Positions 44,990 to 53,810 of a stretch of 64,000 bases of DNA are shown piece after piece; positions within the stretch are counted from its first letter, which is position 1, and the number at the start of each line of letters is the position of its first letter. The position numbers and the translations under genes are program-made. This DNA is from Streptomyces sp. Edi4 (lineage in GTDB: Bacteria > Actinomycetota > Actinomycetes > Streptomycetales > Streptomycetaceae): the NCBI RefSeq assembly GCF_040253615.1, contig NZ_JBEJGY010000004.1, positions 2,480,001 to 2,544,000 of the forward strand. Direction: 5' to 3'. Below the pieces are notes generated by a model, which had not been told where the DNA came from, did no database searches, and saw nothing but the letters and a program-made list of their open reading frames with translations.

Positions 44990-45598
44990 GAGCCCACCAG
45001 GGGCGGGGGGCGCAGCCCAAGCCCACCGCGGGACCGACGGGGCAAGGGCGCCCGTGCCGGCCCGGGCCCGACCCGGGGCGGCGTTTGGGCGCTCGTTTGG
45101 GACCGCCGGCTGAAGCGCGCGGCCCAAGCCCCGTCGGGGGCCGAGGGGGAGGGGCGCAGTCGAAGCCCGCTGGGGGGGCCGAGGGGGCGAGGCGCAGCCC
45201 GAGCCCGCCAGGGGCGCGGGGGGGGGCGGGGCGCAGCCCAAGCCCACCAAGGGCCGAGGGGGCGGGGCGCAGCCCAAGCCCACCGCGGGACCGACGGGCA
45301 AGGGCGCCAGCCCGAGCCCGCCAGGGGCGCGGGGAACTGCGCGACCAGCCACCGACAACCCGCAGGCAACGAACAGCCACGACAGGGCAGGGACCGACGG
45401 GCAAGGGCGCAGCCCGAGCCCACTGCGGGGCCGAGGGGGGCGCAGCCCAGGCCCACCAGGGGCCGACGGGGCGGGGCGCAGCCCGAGCCCGCCAGGGGCG
45501 CGGGGAACTGCGCGACCAGCCACCGACAACCCGCACACAACCGACCAAAGGCCCCCAGGGCGAAGCCCGGGGCTCAAGGGGCGCGGGGAATTGCGCAC
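44990..45598. repeat. Dense GC-rich repeat array between the exporter and holA
   Basis: The 771-base gap 44879-45649 has no convincing gene. A ~20-base unit of the form GGGCGCAGCCCAAGCCCACC recurs about nine times (for example near 45010, 45190, 45228, 45265, 45306, 45405, 45435, 45473). A 57-base direct repeat containing GGGGCGCGGGGAACTGCGCG lies at 45308-45364 and 45479-45535, and a third, diverged copy of that element is near 45578-45597. This array forms the right edge of the accessory block. Confidence 0.8.
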
Positions 45599-45649
45599 AC
45601 ACCCAACCCCCCCCCGCACGCAACAGGCGAGCCGCACACCCCAGGATGG

Positions 45650-46651
45650 CTACCGCAAACCCGGGCCGGCGAGAGGCCTGGCAGCCCGCGCAACCGCAAC
45701 CACGGCCTTCTCCAGAGCGTACTCAGGATCATCCCCCCCGCCCTTGACCCCCGCATCCGCCTCAGCCACGGCCCGCAGGGCCAAAGACACCCCCTCCGGC
45801 GTCCACCCCCGCATCTGCTGCCGCACCCGGTCGATCTTCCAAGGCGGCATCCCCAACTCCCGCGCCAGATCGGCCGGCCGGCCCCCCCGCGCGGAGGACA
45901 GCTTCCCGATCGCCCGCACCCCCTGCGCGAGCGCACTGGTGATCAGCACCGGCGCGACCCCGGTCGACAGCGACCACCGCAGCGCCTCCAGCGCCTCCGC
46001 GGCCCGCCCTTCCACCGCACGGTCGGCGACGGTGAAGCTGGACGCCTCGGCCCGCCCCGTGTAGTAGCGCCCGACGACCGCCTCGTCGATCGTCCCCTCC
46101 ACGTCCGCGCAGAGCTGGGACACCGCGGACGCCAGCTCGCGCAGATCGCTTCCGATGGAGTCGACCAGCGCCTGACACGCCTCCGGCGTGGCCGAACGCC
46201 CCAGCGCCCGGAACTCCTGCCGTACGAACGTCAGCCGCTCGGCCGGCTTCGTGGTCTTGGGGCACGCCACTTCCCGCGCCCCCGCTTTGCGCGCCGCGTC
46301 CAGCAACCCCTTGCCCTTGGCGCCGCCGGCGTGCAGCAGCACCAGCGTGATCTCCTCGGCGGGCGCGTCGAGGTACGCCTTCACGTCCTTGACCGTGTCC
46401 GCCGACAGGTCCTGCGCGTTGCGTACGACCACGACCTTGCGCTCGGCGAAGAGCGAAGGGCTGGTCAGCTCGGCGAGCGTGCCGGGCTGCACCTGGTCGG
46501 AGGTCAGGTCACGCACATCGGTGTCGGAGTCGGCGGCCCGGGCGGCCGCCACCACCTGCTGCACGGCGCGGTCGAGCAGCAGGTCCTCCTGGCCCACGGC
46601 CAGCGTGACGGGGGCGAGTGGATCGTCGGTGGAATTCTTCCTGGTGGCCAT
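45650..46651 (-). CDS. holA: DNA polymerase III subunit delta
   Basis: 333 residues in the clamp-loader delta pattern: LAPVTLAVGQEDLLLDRAVQQVV at the start, LFAERKVVVVRNAQDL, LLHAGGAKGKGLLDAARKAGAREVACPK, then DSIGSDLRELASAVSQL and the C-terminal GWTPEGVSLALRAVAEADAGVKGGGDDPEYALEKAVV. It opens the sliding clamp during loading. The ATG at 46651 excludes an unrelated upstream extension. It is divergent from a small conserved gene. Confidence 0.94.
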   Translation of the reverse strand: MATRKNSTDDPLAPVTLAVGQEDLLLDRAVQQVVAAARAADSDTDVRDLTSDQVQPGTLAELTSPSLFAERKVVVVRNAQDLSADTVKDVKAYLDAPAEEITLVLLHAGGAKGKGLLDAARKAGAREVACPKTTKPAERLTFVRQEFRALGRSATPEACQALVDSIGSDLRELASAVSQLCADVEGTIDEAVVGRYYTGRAEASSFTVADRAVEGRAAEALEALRWSLSTGVAPVLITSALAQGVRAIGKLSSARGGRPADLARELGMPPWKIDRVRQQMRGWTPEGVSLALRAVAEADAGVKGGGDDPEYALEKAVVAVARAARPLAGPGLR

Positions 46652-46729
46652 CGCCTTCCAGCATCCCACGGGCCACTGACAGTCCGGCCCGCTCCCGGCC
46701 CCACCGCCCCCATACCGGAGAATGGCCAG

Positions 46730-46978
46730 GTGAACGATGTGACCCGACACGTACTCGTCCTCCCTGACCGCGACGCCGCCGAGGACGTGACCACCGAGCT
46801 GACCGACCTCTTCGGCCTCGCGGAGGAGCCCCAGCTCGTGCGCGACGCCTTGGCGGGCGAGGACGACGCCGAGGACGCCCAGTGGCTCGTCGTCGTGGAG
46901 GACCCCGACGCCCGGCTCGACCCCAAGGCCCTGGACAGCCTGGCCGCCGCCTACGACGGCTGGCTGGAAGCCCCCTGA
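46730..46978 (+). CDS. Small acidic conserved hypothetical protein
   Basis: 82 residues from a GTG at 46730 with GGAG nine bases upstream. Very acidic: many Asp/Glu, with RHVLVLPDRDAAEDVTTEL, EDAQWLVVVEDPDARLDP and AAAYDGWLEAP. The regular beta/alpha pattern and codon usage support a real gene. Function not recognised. Divergent from holA across 78 bases. Confidence 0.65.
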   Translation: MNDVTRHVLVLPDRDAAEDVTTELTDLFGLAEEPQLVRDALAGEDDAEDAQWLVVVEDPDARLDPKALDSLAAAYDGWLEAP

Positions 46979-47062
46979 TCCACACGGCGGCCGGGCGCCA
47001 CCACCGCCGACCGTGAGCACGACCGGGGGTGAACCCGGCGGATGGCGGGCGCGGCCGAGGGG

Positions 47063-47950
47063 TCAGGCCGCCTTCGGTATGACCTGGATGTCGAGGTCGA
47101 TCGAGATGGACGACCCGATCGCCGCGATCCCCCGGGCCAGCATGGTCTGCCAGGTGAGCGTGAAGTCCTCGCGGTGCAGTTCCGTGGTGGCCCGGCAGGC
47201 ACCCCGGGTCTCCCCGCCGAGCCCGGTCCCCAGACCGAGGTACTGCGTGTCGAGCGTCACCGTACGGCTCACCCCGTGCAGTGTCAGGCCGCCGATGATC
47301 GCCCAGCGGCTGCCACCCCGGTGCACGAAACGGTCGCTGTAGAACTCCATCGTCGGGTAGTTCCCCACGTCCAGGAAGTCACCCGACCGCAGATGGTCGT
47401 CGCGCATCCCAACGCCCGTGTCGATGGAGGCGGTGTCGATGATCACGTGCATCGCCGACCCCTCCATGCGCTCCGCGATCCGGACGGCCCCGGCGAACGT
47501 GTTGAACCGGCCGTGGATGCGGGCCAGGCCGATGTGGCTCGCGGTGAAGCCGATCTGCGAGTGCGTCGGGTCGAGTTCCCACTCGCCCGGCTCCGGCAGC
47601 GCCGCAGGGGCTGCGACCTGGAGCATGACGTCGCCGAGCGCCGCGAGCCCGCTCGCGGTGACGGTGACGTTGCCGTGGAAGGGCGTGTACCCCTCGGCCG
47701 TGATGGCCAGCCGGTACTCGCCCGCCGGAACCGTCGTGACCACCGTCCCGAACGGGTCGGTCTCCCCGCCCACGACGCGGCGGCCCGAAGCGTCGCTGAC
47801 CACGAACTCGGCCCGCTGTACGGGCTCGCTGACCGGATCGAGCACCCGGCAGCTGAGCACGCCCGCGGTCGACGGAACGGCCAGGCCCGCCAGCGGCCCG
47901 AGACGAAGCGGAGAACTGGCCGAGCTTTTGCCGAACCAGCGGCTGAACAC
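47063..47950 (-). CDS. YceI-family protein with N-terminal carboxypeptidase-regulatory-like domain
   Basis: About 295 residues from the GTG at 47950 (start uncertain). Residues 30-105 form an immunoglobulin-like/CarboxypepD_reg domain (LSCRVLDPVSEPVQRAEFVVSDASG, GEYRLAITAEGYTPF). The rest is a YceI lipocalin-like barrel (WELDPTHSQIGFTASHIGLARIHGRF, IDTGVGMRDDHLRSGDFLDV, GGLTLHGVSRTVTLD, GSSISIDLDIQVI). YceI proteins bind isoprenoid or fatty-acid lipids. No signal peptide is evident, so it may be cytoplasmic. Confidence 0.85.
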   Translation of the reverse strand: MFSRWFGKSSASSPLRLGPLAGLAVPSTAGVLSCRVLDPVSEPVQRAEFVVSDASGRRVVGGETDPFGTVVTTVPAGEYRLAITAEGYTPFHGNVTVTASGLAALGDVMLQVAAPAALPEPGEWELDPTHSQIGFTASHIGLARIHGRFNTFAGAVRIAERMEGSAMHVIIDTASIDTGVGMRDDHLRSGDFLDVGNYPTMEFYSDRFVHRGGSRWAIIGGLTLHGVSRTVTLDTQYLGLGTGLGGETRGACRATTELHREDFTLTWQTMLARGIAAIGSSISIDLDIQVIPKAA

Positions 47951-48259
47951 TGTGCACGCACCCCCGCGCGAAGAAGTAACTGCCGGGCCGCGCCGGGGGC
48001 GGACATCCTCATCCGCCCTCGCCACAGCAGGTCCCCGACCCCATGACGAAGACGCATTCGATCACTGATGTGCCGTTCGAGGCAAACGCGGCGCCTAGTC
48101 ACTGTTGCGGCACCTGTCACCAGAGGCCCGAATTGGCCATTCCGCTTCCCCGGCCCCCAGCCCACCCGCTCCCCGCCCGCGACTCCCCGTCGTACGTCGC
48201 AGGCCCTGGTCCTCTCGACTGAAGCAGACCGGGCCCAACTGCCGCTAGCGTCAAGGGGC

Positions 48260-48718
48260 GTGACGATCTCCGAGCCGGCGCGCAGCCGCGAACAGCGCAA
48301 GCAGGACGTCCTGACGCGCCTCGAAAAGGACGAGGACGCCTGGGTGGCGACCGCCTCCGCCACCGGTGAACCACACCTCATACCTCTCTCCTTCGTCTGG
48401 GAGCACGGCACACTCCTGATGTGCACCCGTCGAGCCAGCCCCACCCTGCGCAACGTCGAGTCCGGCGACCGCCCCGTCCAGGTCACGCTGGGGCACACCC
48501 GCGATGTCGTGCACATCACGGGCACCGCCGTCACCATTTCGCCCTCCGAACTCCCCACTGACTCGGCCGACGCCTTCGCCGCCAAGATCGTGTGGGACCC
48601 GCGCGAGAACGCCGCGTACACCTACTTCCGTGTCGTCCCCCAGCACGTCCTGGCATGGCGCGAGGCCAATGAAATAGCCGGCCGCGAGCTGATGCGCGAC
48701 GGCATCTGGCTCGTCTGA
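48260..48718 (+). CDS. Pyridoxamine 5'-phosphate oxidase-like (F420/FMN split-barrel) protein
   Basis: 152 residues from a GTG at 48260. Split-barrel pattern: RLEKDEDAWVATASATGEPHLIPLSFVWEHGTLLMCTRRASPTLRN, VQVTLGHTRDVVHITGTAVTI and FRVVPQHVLAWREANEIAGRELMRDGIWL. Family members bind FMN or F420 and reduce or oxidise small substrates. The start could be further upstream, but the domain is complete as given. It converges on comEC. Confidence 0.83.
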   Translation: MTISEPARSREQRKQDVLTRLEKDEDAWVATASATGEPHLIPLSFVWEHGTLLMCTRRASPTLRNVESGDRPVQVTLGHTRDVVHITGTAVTISPSELPTDSADAFAAKIVWDPRENAAYTYFRVVPQHVLAWREANEIAGRELMRDGIWLV

Positions 48719-48838
48719 CCCCTCAACTCCGCGCGCCCGACGCCAGGATGGGTGCGTGATGGCCACGGGATGGACGCTTGTCGCGGGGCCGCCGCGCCGC
48801 CACCCACCGCCAGAGTCACGGCCGCCGGTCGCGGCCGG

Positions 48839-51547
48839 TCATGGGCCTCGCCCCCGGGGCGCCGCTGCCGCCTGCGTCGTGTCGCGGCCCCGGGGCACGG
48901 CCCGCAGGGTGTCGCCCACACCCGTGACCGCGATCGCCCCGTCGGTGTCGGTCCGCAGCACTGCGGCACCCCACGCCCGCAGCACGGCGATCGTGCCGGG
49001 TGCTGGGTGGCCGTACCGGTTGCCCCGTCCGACCGAGACCAGCGCAAGCCTCGGACGTACGGATCGCAACAGGCCGGGATCCTGATGCGCCGAGCCGTGG
49101 TGGGCGACCTTCAGGACGTCCACCCGGACCGGCATCGGCTGCCGCCGCGACAACTGCCGTTGGGCCGGGGGTTCGAGATCGCCCGGCAACAGCAGGGTCA
49201 GCCCGTTGGCGGCACGGACGAGCAGCGTGACGCTGGCGTCATTGGGCCCGTCCGGCGCCGGAGCGGGTTGCGGTGGAGGCCACAGGACCTCCCACGAAAG
49301 CCCGCCCAGCACCCGCCGTTCCCCGAACCCGGCCGTCACCAACGCGACCCCCTCCGCCGCCGCAGTGCGCCGCACGAACGCCGCCTGGTCCGCCGGCTCC
49401 GCGAACCCCGTCGTCTCGATGGCCCCGACCGTCCGTCCCCGCAACACCCCGGCAAGACCGCCCACATGGTCGGCGTGGAAGTGCGTGAGCACCAGCAGCG
49501 GGATCCGGGTGACGCCGAGTTCGCGCAGACAGCGGTCCACCGGCGCCGGCTCGGGCCCGGCATCGACCACCACGGCCGCGCCCCCGCCCGCCGCCAGCAC
49601 CGTGGCATCCCCTTGTCCCACATCGCACATCGCGTACGACCAGTCCGGCGGCGGCCACCCGGTGACGATCCTGGTGAGCGGCGCGGGCCGCACCACGGCG
49701 AGCAGCAGCACGAGTGCGAGTGTCGCGGCCGCCCAGGGGTGTCGGGGAATCCTCCGCGCCAGGAGCACCACCAGCGCGGTGACGACCGCGAGCAGCAGTC
49801 CCCCGGCCCAGCCGCCCGGCCAGCCCGACTCCGCGCCGGGCAGAGCCGCCCCGGTGCGCGCCACCGACGCGATCCACGTGGTGGGCCAACTCGCGCACCA
49901 GGCGAGGAGTTTGGCGAGGGGCATCGCGACCGGCGCCGCGGCGAGGGCGGCGAACCCCGCGACCGTCGCCAGCGCCACTCCCGGCTCGGCCAGCAGATTG
50001 CACGGTACGGCGACCAGGCTGATCCGCGCCGCGAACACGGCCACCACCGGCGCGCACACCGCCTGCGCCGCCGCAGCGGCGGCCAGCACCTCGGCGAGCC
50101 TGGCCGGCACCCCGCGTCGACGCAGCGCCGCGCTCCAGCCCGGCGCGATGGTGAGCAGGGCCCCCGTGGCGAGCACCGACAGCAGGAACCCATAGCTGCG
50201 GGCCAGTTCGGGCGCGTACAGCACCAGCAGCAGGACGGTGGCCGCCAGCGCGGGAATCAAGGATCGCCGCCGGCCCGTGCCGATCGCCAGCAGCGCGACC
50301 AGGCCGCACGCGGCGGCCCGCAGCACACTCGGCTCGGGCCGGCACACCACCACGAACGCGATCGTGAGCAACCCTCCGAGTAGGGCGGTCCCCCGCAGGG
50401 AGACCCCGAGCCGGGGCGCCAGGCCGCCCCGCTCGGCCAGAAGCGCCCGCCCCGGCGGGCCGATCAACAGGACGAGGACGATCATCAGGTTGCTGCCCGA
50501 CACCGCCATGAGATGTGTGAGGTCGGTCGCCTGGAACGCGGCGCGCAGCTCCGGTGTGACCCTGGACGTGTCGCCGACGACCAGCCCAGGCAACAGCGCC
50601 CTCGCGTCCGGCGACAGCCTCTGGGTCGCTTCCCGCAGCCCGGAGCGCAGTTCACCGGCCCATCGCTGCACGGCATTCGGTGCTCCGATGACGCGCGGCG
50701 GCCCGTTCGGCACCTTGAGAACGGCGGCCACTTTCCCCTCGCCCGGCGCGAGCCGCGCGTCCACCCGCACCCGGGTGGACGGCAGCAGCCCCCGCCAGCT
50801 CCCGGGCGCCAGGACGAGCACCGGCGTATGGACGCGGCACTCCTCGCCATCGGCTCCCACGACCCGCTCCACCTCGGCGTCGACGGCTACTGAAGTGCCG
50901 CCCCAGCCCCCGGACCGGGTCGGCCGGGGATCGCCGGCGACCACCAACTCCATGGTGGCCCGACCGAACTCCCTCGCCAGTCCCGGCACGGGACCCCTGC
51001 GCGCCTGTTCGGCATGGAGTCCTCCGACCGTCATCCCGACAGCGACACAGACCAGCACCCCAGCGACCGCGCCCCGATACCGCCAGACCCCGCCAACTCC
51101 CTTGCCAGTGCTACCTGTTGTGCTGCCAGAGGCCGCACCGCCCGGATCGCTCGCATTGTCGGCATTACCCGGACGACCCGCATCGCTCACACCACCCGAA
51201 TCCCCCGCATCGCGGGCATCGCTCGCATCAGCTCCTTCGCGTCCCCGCGCCGCGTCGAGTCCACCCGCCGTCTCCGCGCGGCACTCCCCCTGGCACGCCG
51301 CCCGTGCCTCCTGCCCCCTCCGCGACAACCGGTCCCGCACAGCCGGAGCGACCAGCACGCCCATCAAGGCCAGGCACAGAGCTACACACCAACTCGCTGC
51401 GGCACCGGATAAGTTGCCCGCCAAGGCGGCCCCTCCCCATGCGCCCAGCGCCGGCCCCACCAAGCGTAGGTCCGTCGGTCCTTCCCGGTGTGGGTTGGCC
51501 ACGCCGAGCCGGCCGCCCGACTCCGCGTGGATCTCCACGCGGCTCAT
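48839..51547 (-). CDS. comEC: ComEC/Rec2-family DNA-translocation channel protein
   Basis: 902 residues. An N-terminal membrane part (with a low-complexity Asp/Gly/Ala-rich insertion at about 85-145) and an OB-like region precede the competence domain (ATDLTHLMAVSGSNLMIVL, then a long helix-rich stretch). The C-terminal metallo-beta-lactamase domain has LTHFHADHVGGL near residue 690, VAHHGS and DAGPEPAPVDRCL. In naturally competent bacteria ComEC forms the channel for single-stranded DNA. A competence role in Streptomyces is not established. It overlaps comEA by ATGA. Confidence 0.94.
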   Translation of the reverse strand: MSRVEIHAESGGRLGVANPHREGPTDLRLVGPALGAWGGAALAGNLSGAAASWCVALCLALMGVLVAPAVRDRLSRRGQEARAACQGECRAETAGGLDAARGREGADASDARDAGDSGGVSDAGRPGNADNASDPGGAASGSTTGSTGKGVGGVWRYRGAVAGVLVCVAVGMTVGGLHAEQARRGPVPGLAREFGRATMELVVAGDPRPTRSGGWGGTSVAVDAEVERVVGADGEECRVHTPVLVLAPGSWRGLLPSTRVRVDARLAPGEGKVAAVLKVPNGPPRVIGAPNAVQRWAGELRSGLREATQRLSPDARALLPGLVVGDTSRVTPELRAAFQATDLTHLMAVSGSNLMIVLVLLIGPPGRALLAERGGLAPRLGVSLRGTALLGGLLTIAFVVVCRPEPSVLRAAACGLVALLAIGTGRRRSLIPALAATVLLLVLYAPELARSYGFLLSVLATGALLTIAPGWSAALRRRGVPARLAEVLAAAAAAQAVCAPVVAVFAARISLVAVPCNLLAEPGVALATVAGFAALAAAPVAMPLAKLLAWCASWPTTWIASVARTGAALPGAESGWPGGWAGGLLLAVVTALVVLLARRIPRHPWAAATLALVLLLAVVRPAPLTRIVTGWPPPDWSYAMCDVGQGDATVLAAGGGAAVVVDAGPEPAPVDRCLRELGVTRIPLLVLTHFHADHVGGLAGVLRGRTVGAIETTGFAEPADQAAFVRRTAAAEGVALVTAGFGERRVLGGLSWEVLWPPPQPAPAPDGPNDASVTLLVRAANGLTLLLPGDLEPPAQRQLSRRQPMPVRVDVLKVAHHGSAHQDPGLLRSVRPRLALVSVGRGNRYGHPAPGTIAVLRAWGAAVLRTDTDGAIAVTGVGDTLRAVPRGRDTTQAAAAPRGRGP

Positions 51548-52731
51548 AGCCGCACCAGGGCTTGCAGATCGTTGAACCGTCCTTCGCCGATCCCCTTCAC
51601 CTCGCGCAGCTCACCGACCGACCGGAACCCACCGTGTTGAGTCCGGTAGTCGACGATGTGCTGGGCGAGCACGGGGCCGACTCCGGGCAGGGCGTCCAAC
51701 TGGTCCGCCGAGGCGGAGTTGAGGCTGACCGGCCCGCTGGGGCCTGTACCTGTTCCGCCGCGGCCCGAACGACCCGCTCCGCCCGCTCCGGCGACGGGCG
51801 CGCCCCCGCCCGGCACTCCGGCCAGCACCTGTTCCCCGTCCGCGAGCAGCCTCGCCCGGTTGAGCCCCGTCAGATCCGTGCCCTCGCGGACACCACCCGC
51901 CACGGTCAGCGCGTCGGCGACCCTCGATCCGGCGGGCAGCCGGTAGATCCCGGGCCGCAGCACCTTGCCCCCGACGTCCACTACCAGCACACCGGCCGGC
52001 GAGGGCTCCGTGTTCGCGACCGGTGTGGGGGGCGAGCCCATGGCGCTCGCCTCCCTACGCGCCCCACGGTTCGAGCCGCCGCCCGCACTCTTCGTCCCAG
52101 GCGTGGCGGACGCCGGCCCCTCAGCCAGGGCGGGCGCGGGCACGGACCGGGGGCGCCCGGCCCAGAAGTGCCGGACGGTGAATCCCGTCGCGACCAGGAG
52201 GACCACGCACAGCGCGGCCAGACTGCGCGGCGCGAGCCCGCACCTCGTCTGCGCCCACAGGGGCAGCCGGTCGCGCACCGCCGCCCAGATCCGCTCCCCC
52301 GCGCCCACGCTCGCACCCGCTCCCGCAGGGGCGAGAGGGGCCGGAGCAGCGGCATCGGCAGCGCGGGAGGGAGGTGGGGGTTCGGGCGGGATCGCGAGCG
52401 CGGACTCCCCCAGGCTGCGGGCGGTCGGCGCGTCGGGGTCGCGCGGAGGGGCCGCCGTGCCCGGAGGCGGCGTGAGGAACAGCGCGTCCGCGCGTCTGCG
52501 CGCGGTCAGAACGGAGACGGAGGCCTGTACGTCGCTCCCCTGGCCCGGCGGCACGGAGCCAAGGACAGGTGCAGGTGCAGGTGCAGGGACAGGTGCAGGT
52601 GAAGGTGCGGGGCCGGTGGCCCGGGCACGCGTGCCCGGGCTGCGGTGGGTGTGTCCCCGTCGGGTCCTGCTGTCCGAGCCGGCGGGCCGGCCCGGTCCGC
52701 TCGTGGCGGTGCGTCGTGATCGGATTTCCAT
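51544..52731 (-). CDS. comEA: ComEA-like DNA-binding protein
   Basis: 395 residues. The first ~190 are Pro/Ala/Arg-rich and probably disordered, including a PAPAPAP tract from a GGTGCA tandem repeat near 52568-52612. One membrane helix follows (LAALCVVLLVATGFTV). Outside it are an SLBB domain (VVDVGGKVLRPGIYRLPAGSRVADALTVAGG) and two C-terminal helix-hairpin-helix motifs (LNSASADQLDALPGVGPVLAQHIVDYR, LREVKGIGEGRFNDLQ). It would capture DNA outside the membrane and hand it to ComEC. The long N-terminal cytoplasmic tail is unusual compared with Bacillus ComEA. Confidence 0.9.
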   Translation of the reverse strand: MEIRSRRTATSGPGRPAGSDSRTRRGHTHRSPGTRARATGPAPSPAPVPAPAPAPVLGSVPPGQGSDVQASVSVLTARRRADALFLTPPPGTAAPPRDPDAPTARSLGESALAIPPEPPPPSRAADAAAPAPLAPAGAGASVGAGERIWAAVRDRLPLWAQTRCGLAPRSLAALCVVLLVATGFTVRHFWAGRPRSVPAPALAEGPASATPGTKSAGGGSNRGARREASAMGSPPTPVANTEPSPAGVLVVDVGGKVLRPGIYRLPAGSRVADALTVAGGVREGTDLTGLNRARLLADGEQVLAGVPGGGAPVAGAGGAGRSGRGGTGTGPSGPVSLNSASADQLDALPGVGPVLAQHIVDYRTQHGGFRSVGELREVKGIGEGRFNDLQALVRL

Positions 52732-52851
52732 GTCACGAGACGTTAGGCACTTCGCCCCGAATCCGCTGAGCACCCCCAAATTCGGTGGACAACCCGCTAG
52801 TTGTGGATATCTCGGTCACCCGTGCCAGTGAATCAACCGGGGGCGAACCAC

Positions 52852-53697
52852 TCAGCGCGGCGAGACGATGGCGCCGAGCAGCCCCGGTCCCGTATGCGCG
52901 CCGATCACCGCTCCGACCTCGCTCGTGTGCAGATCGACGAGGCCGGGCACCCTCGTCCGCAGCCGCTCGGCAAGGGTGGCGGCGCGCTCGGGGGCCGCGA
53001 GATGGTGCACCGCGATGTCGACGGGCCTGGTGCCGGCCCGGTCGACCACGATCTCCTCGAGCCGGGCGATGGCCCGGGAGGCCGTGCGTACCTTCTCCAG
53101 CATGTCGATCCGGCCGTCCACGAGCTGGAGCAGGGGCTTGACGGCCAGGGCCGAGCCGAGCAGCGCCTGCGCAGCCCCGATGCGGCCGCCCCGCCGGAGA
53201 TAGTCGAGGGTGTCGACGTAGAAGAACGCGGAGGTCTCCGCGGCCCGCTTCTCCGCCGCCGCCACCGCTTCGTCCAGCGTTCCGCCCGCGTCGGCGGCCT
53301 GGGCCGCCGCCAGCGCGCAGAACCCGAGGGCCATCGCGACCATCCCGGTGTCGACCACCCGTACGGGCACCGGGGCGTCCTTCGCGGCGAGCACGGCCGC
53401 GTCGTAGGTGCCGGAGAACTCGGCGGAGAGGTGCAGCGAGACGATGCCGGTCGCTCCCGATTCGGCGATCTTGCGGTAGGCGGCCGCGAACACCTCGGGG
53501 CTGGGCCGGGACGTGGTGACGGGGCGCCGCTTCTGCAGCGCGACGGCCAGCGAGCGGGCCGAGATCTCCGTGCCTTCCTCCAGCGCCCGGTTGCCCAGGA
53601 CCACGGTCAACGGCACGGCGGTGATGCGGTGCCGCTCCATCGTCTGTGGCGGCAGATAGGCCGTTGAATCAGTGACGATCGCGACATGGCGGGACAT
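52852..53697 (-). CDS. DegV-family fatty-acid-binding protein
   Basis: 281 residues in the DegV pattern: MSRHVAIVTDSTAYLP, TTSRPSPEVF, GIVSLHLSAEFSGTYDAA, VVDTGMVAMALGF, FFYVDTLDYLRRGGRIGAAQALLG and the terminal HTGPGLLGAI. DegV/FakB proteins hold a fatty acid and can present it to a FakA kinase. No fakA is seen in this window. It lies downstream of the coiled-coil membrane protein gene in the leuS-side group. Confidence 0.92.
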   Translation of the reverse strand: MSRHVAIVTDSTAYLPPQTMERHRITAVPLTVVLGNRALEEGTEISARSLAVALQKRRPVTTSRPSPEVFAAAYRKIAESGATGIVSLHLSAEFSGTYDAAVLAAKDAPVPVRVVDTGMVAMALGFCALAAAQAADAGGTLDEAVAAAEKRAAETSAFFYVDTLDYLRRGGRIGAAQALLGSALAVKPLLQLVDGRIDMLEKVRTASRAIARLEEIVVDRAGTRPVDIAVHHLAAPERAATLAERLRTRVPGLVDLHTSEVGAVIGAHTGPGLLGAIVSPR

Positions 53698-53810
53698 GAC
53701 CGGGAGGTTACCCGGCGATGGCGCCCCGTGGCAGCCCGGCCCTGTCCAATGATCGGTTCGGGTCGGCGCAAGTCGCCCGGATCCCGTGCCGCGCGCCGGT
53801 GTTCGTCTGC

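Noticed and set aside
44915..45600. Overlapping open frames in the repeat array before holA
   Set aside because: All are low-complexity translations of GC repeats on both strands without start signals.
48752..50383. 543-codon plus-strand frame opposite comEC
   Set aside because: Arg/Gly/Pro-rich antisense shadow; comEC on the other strand has full motif content.
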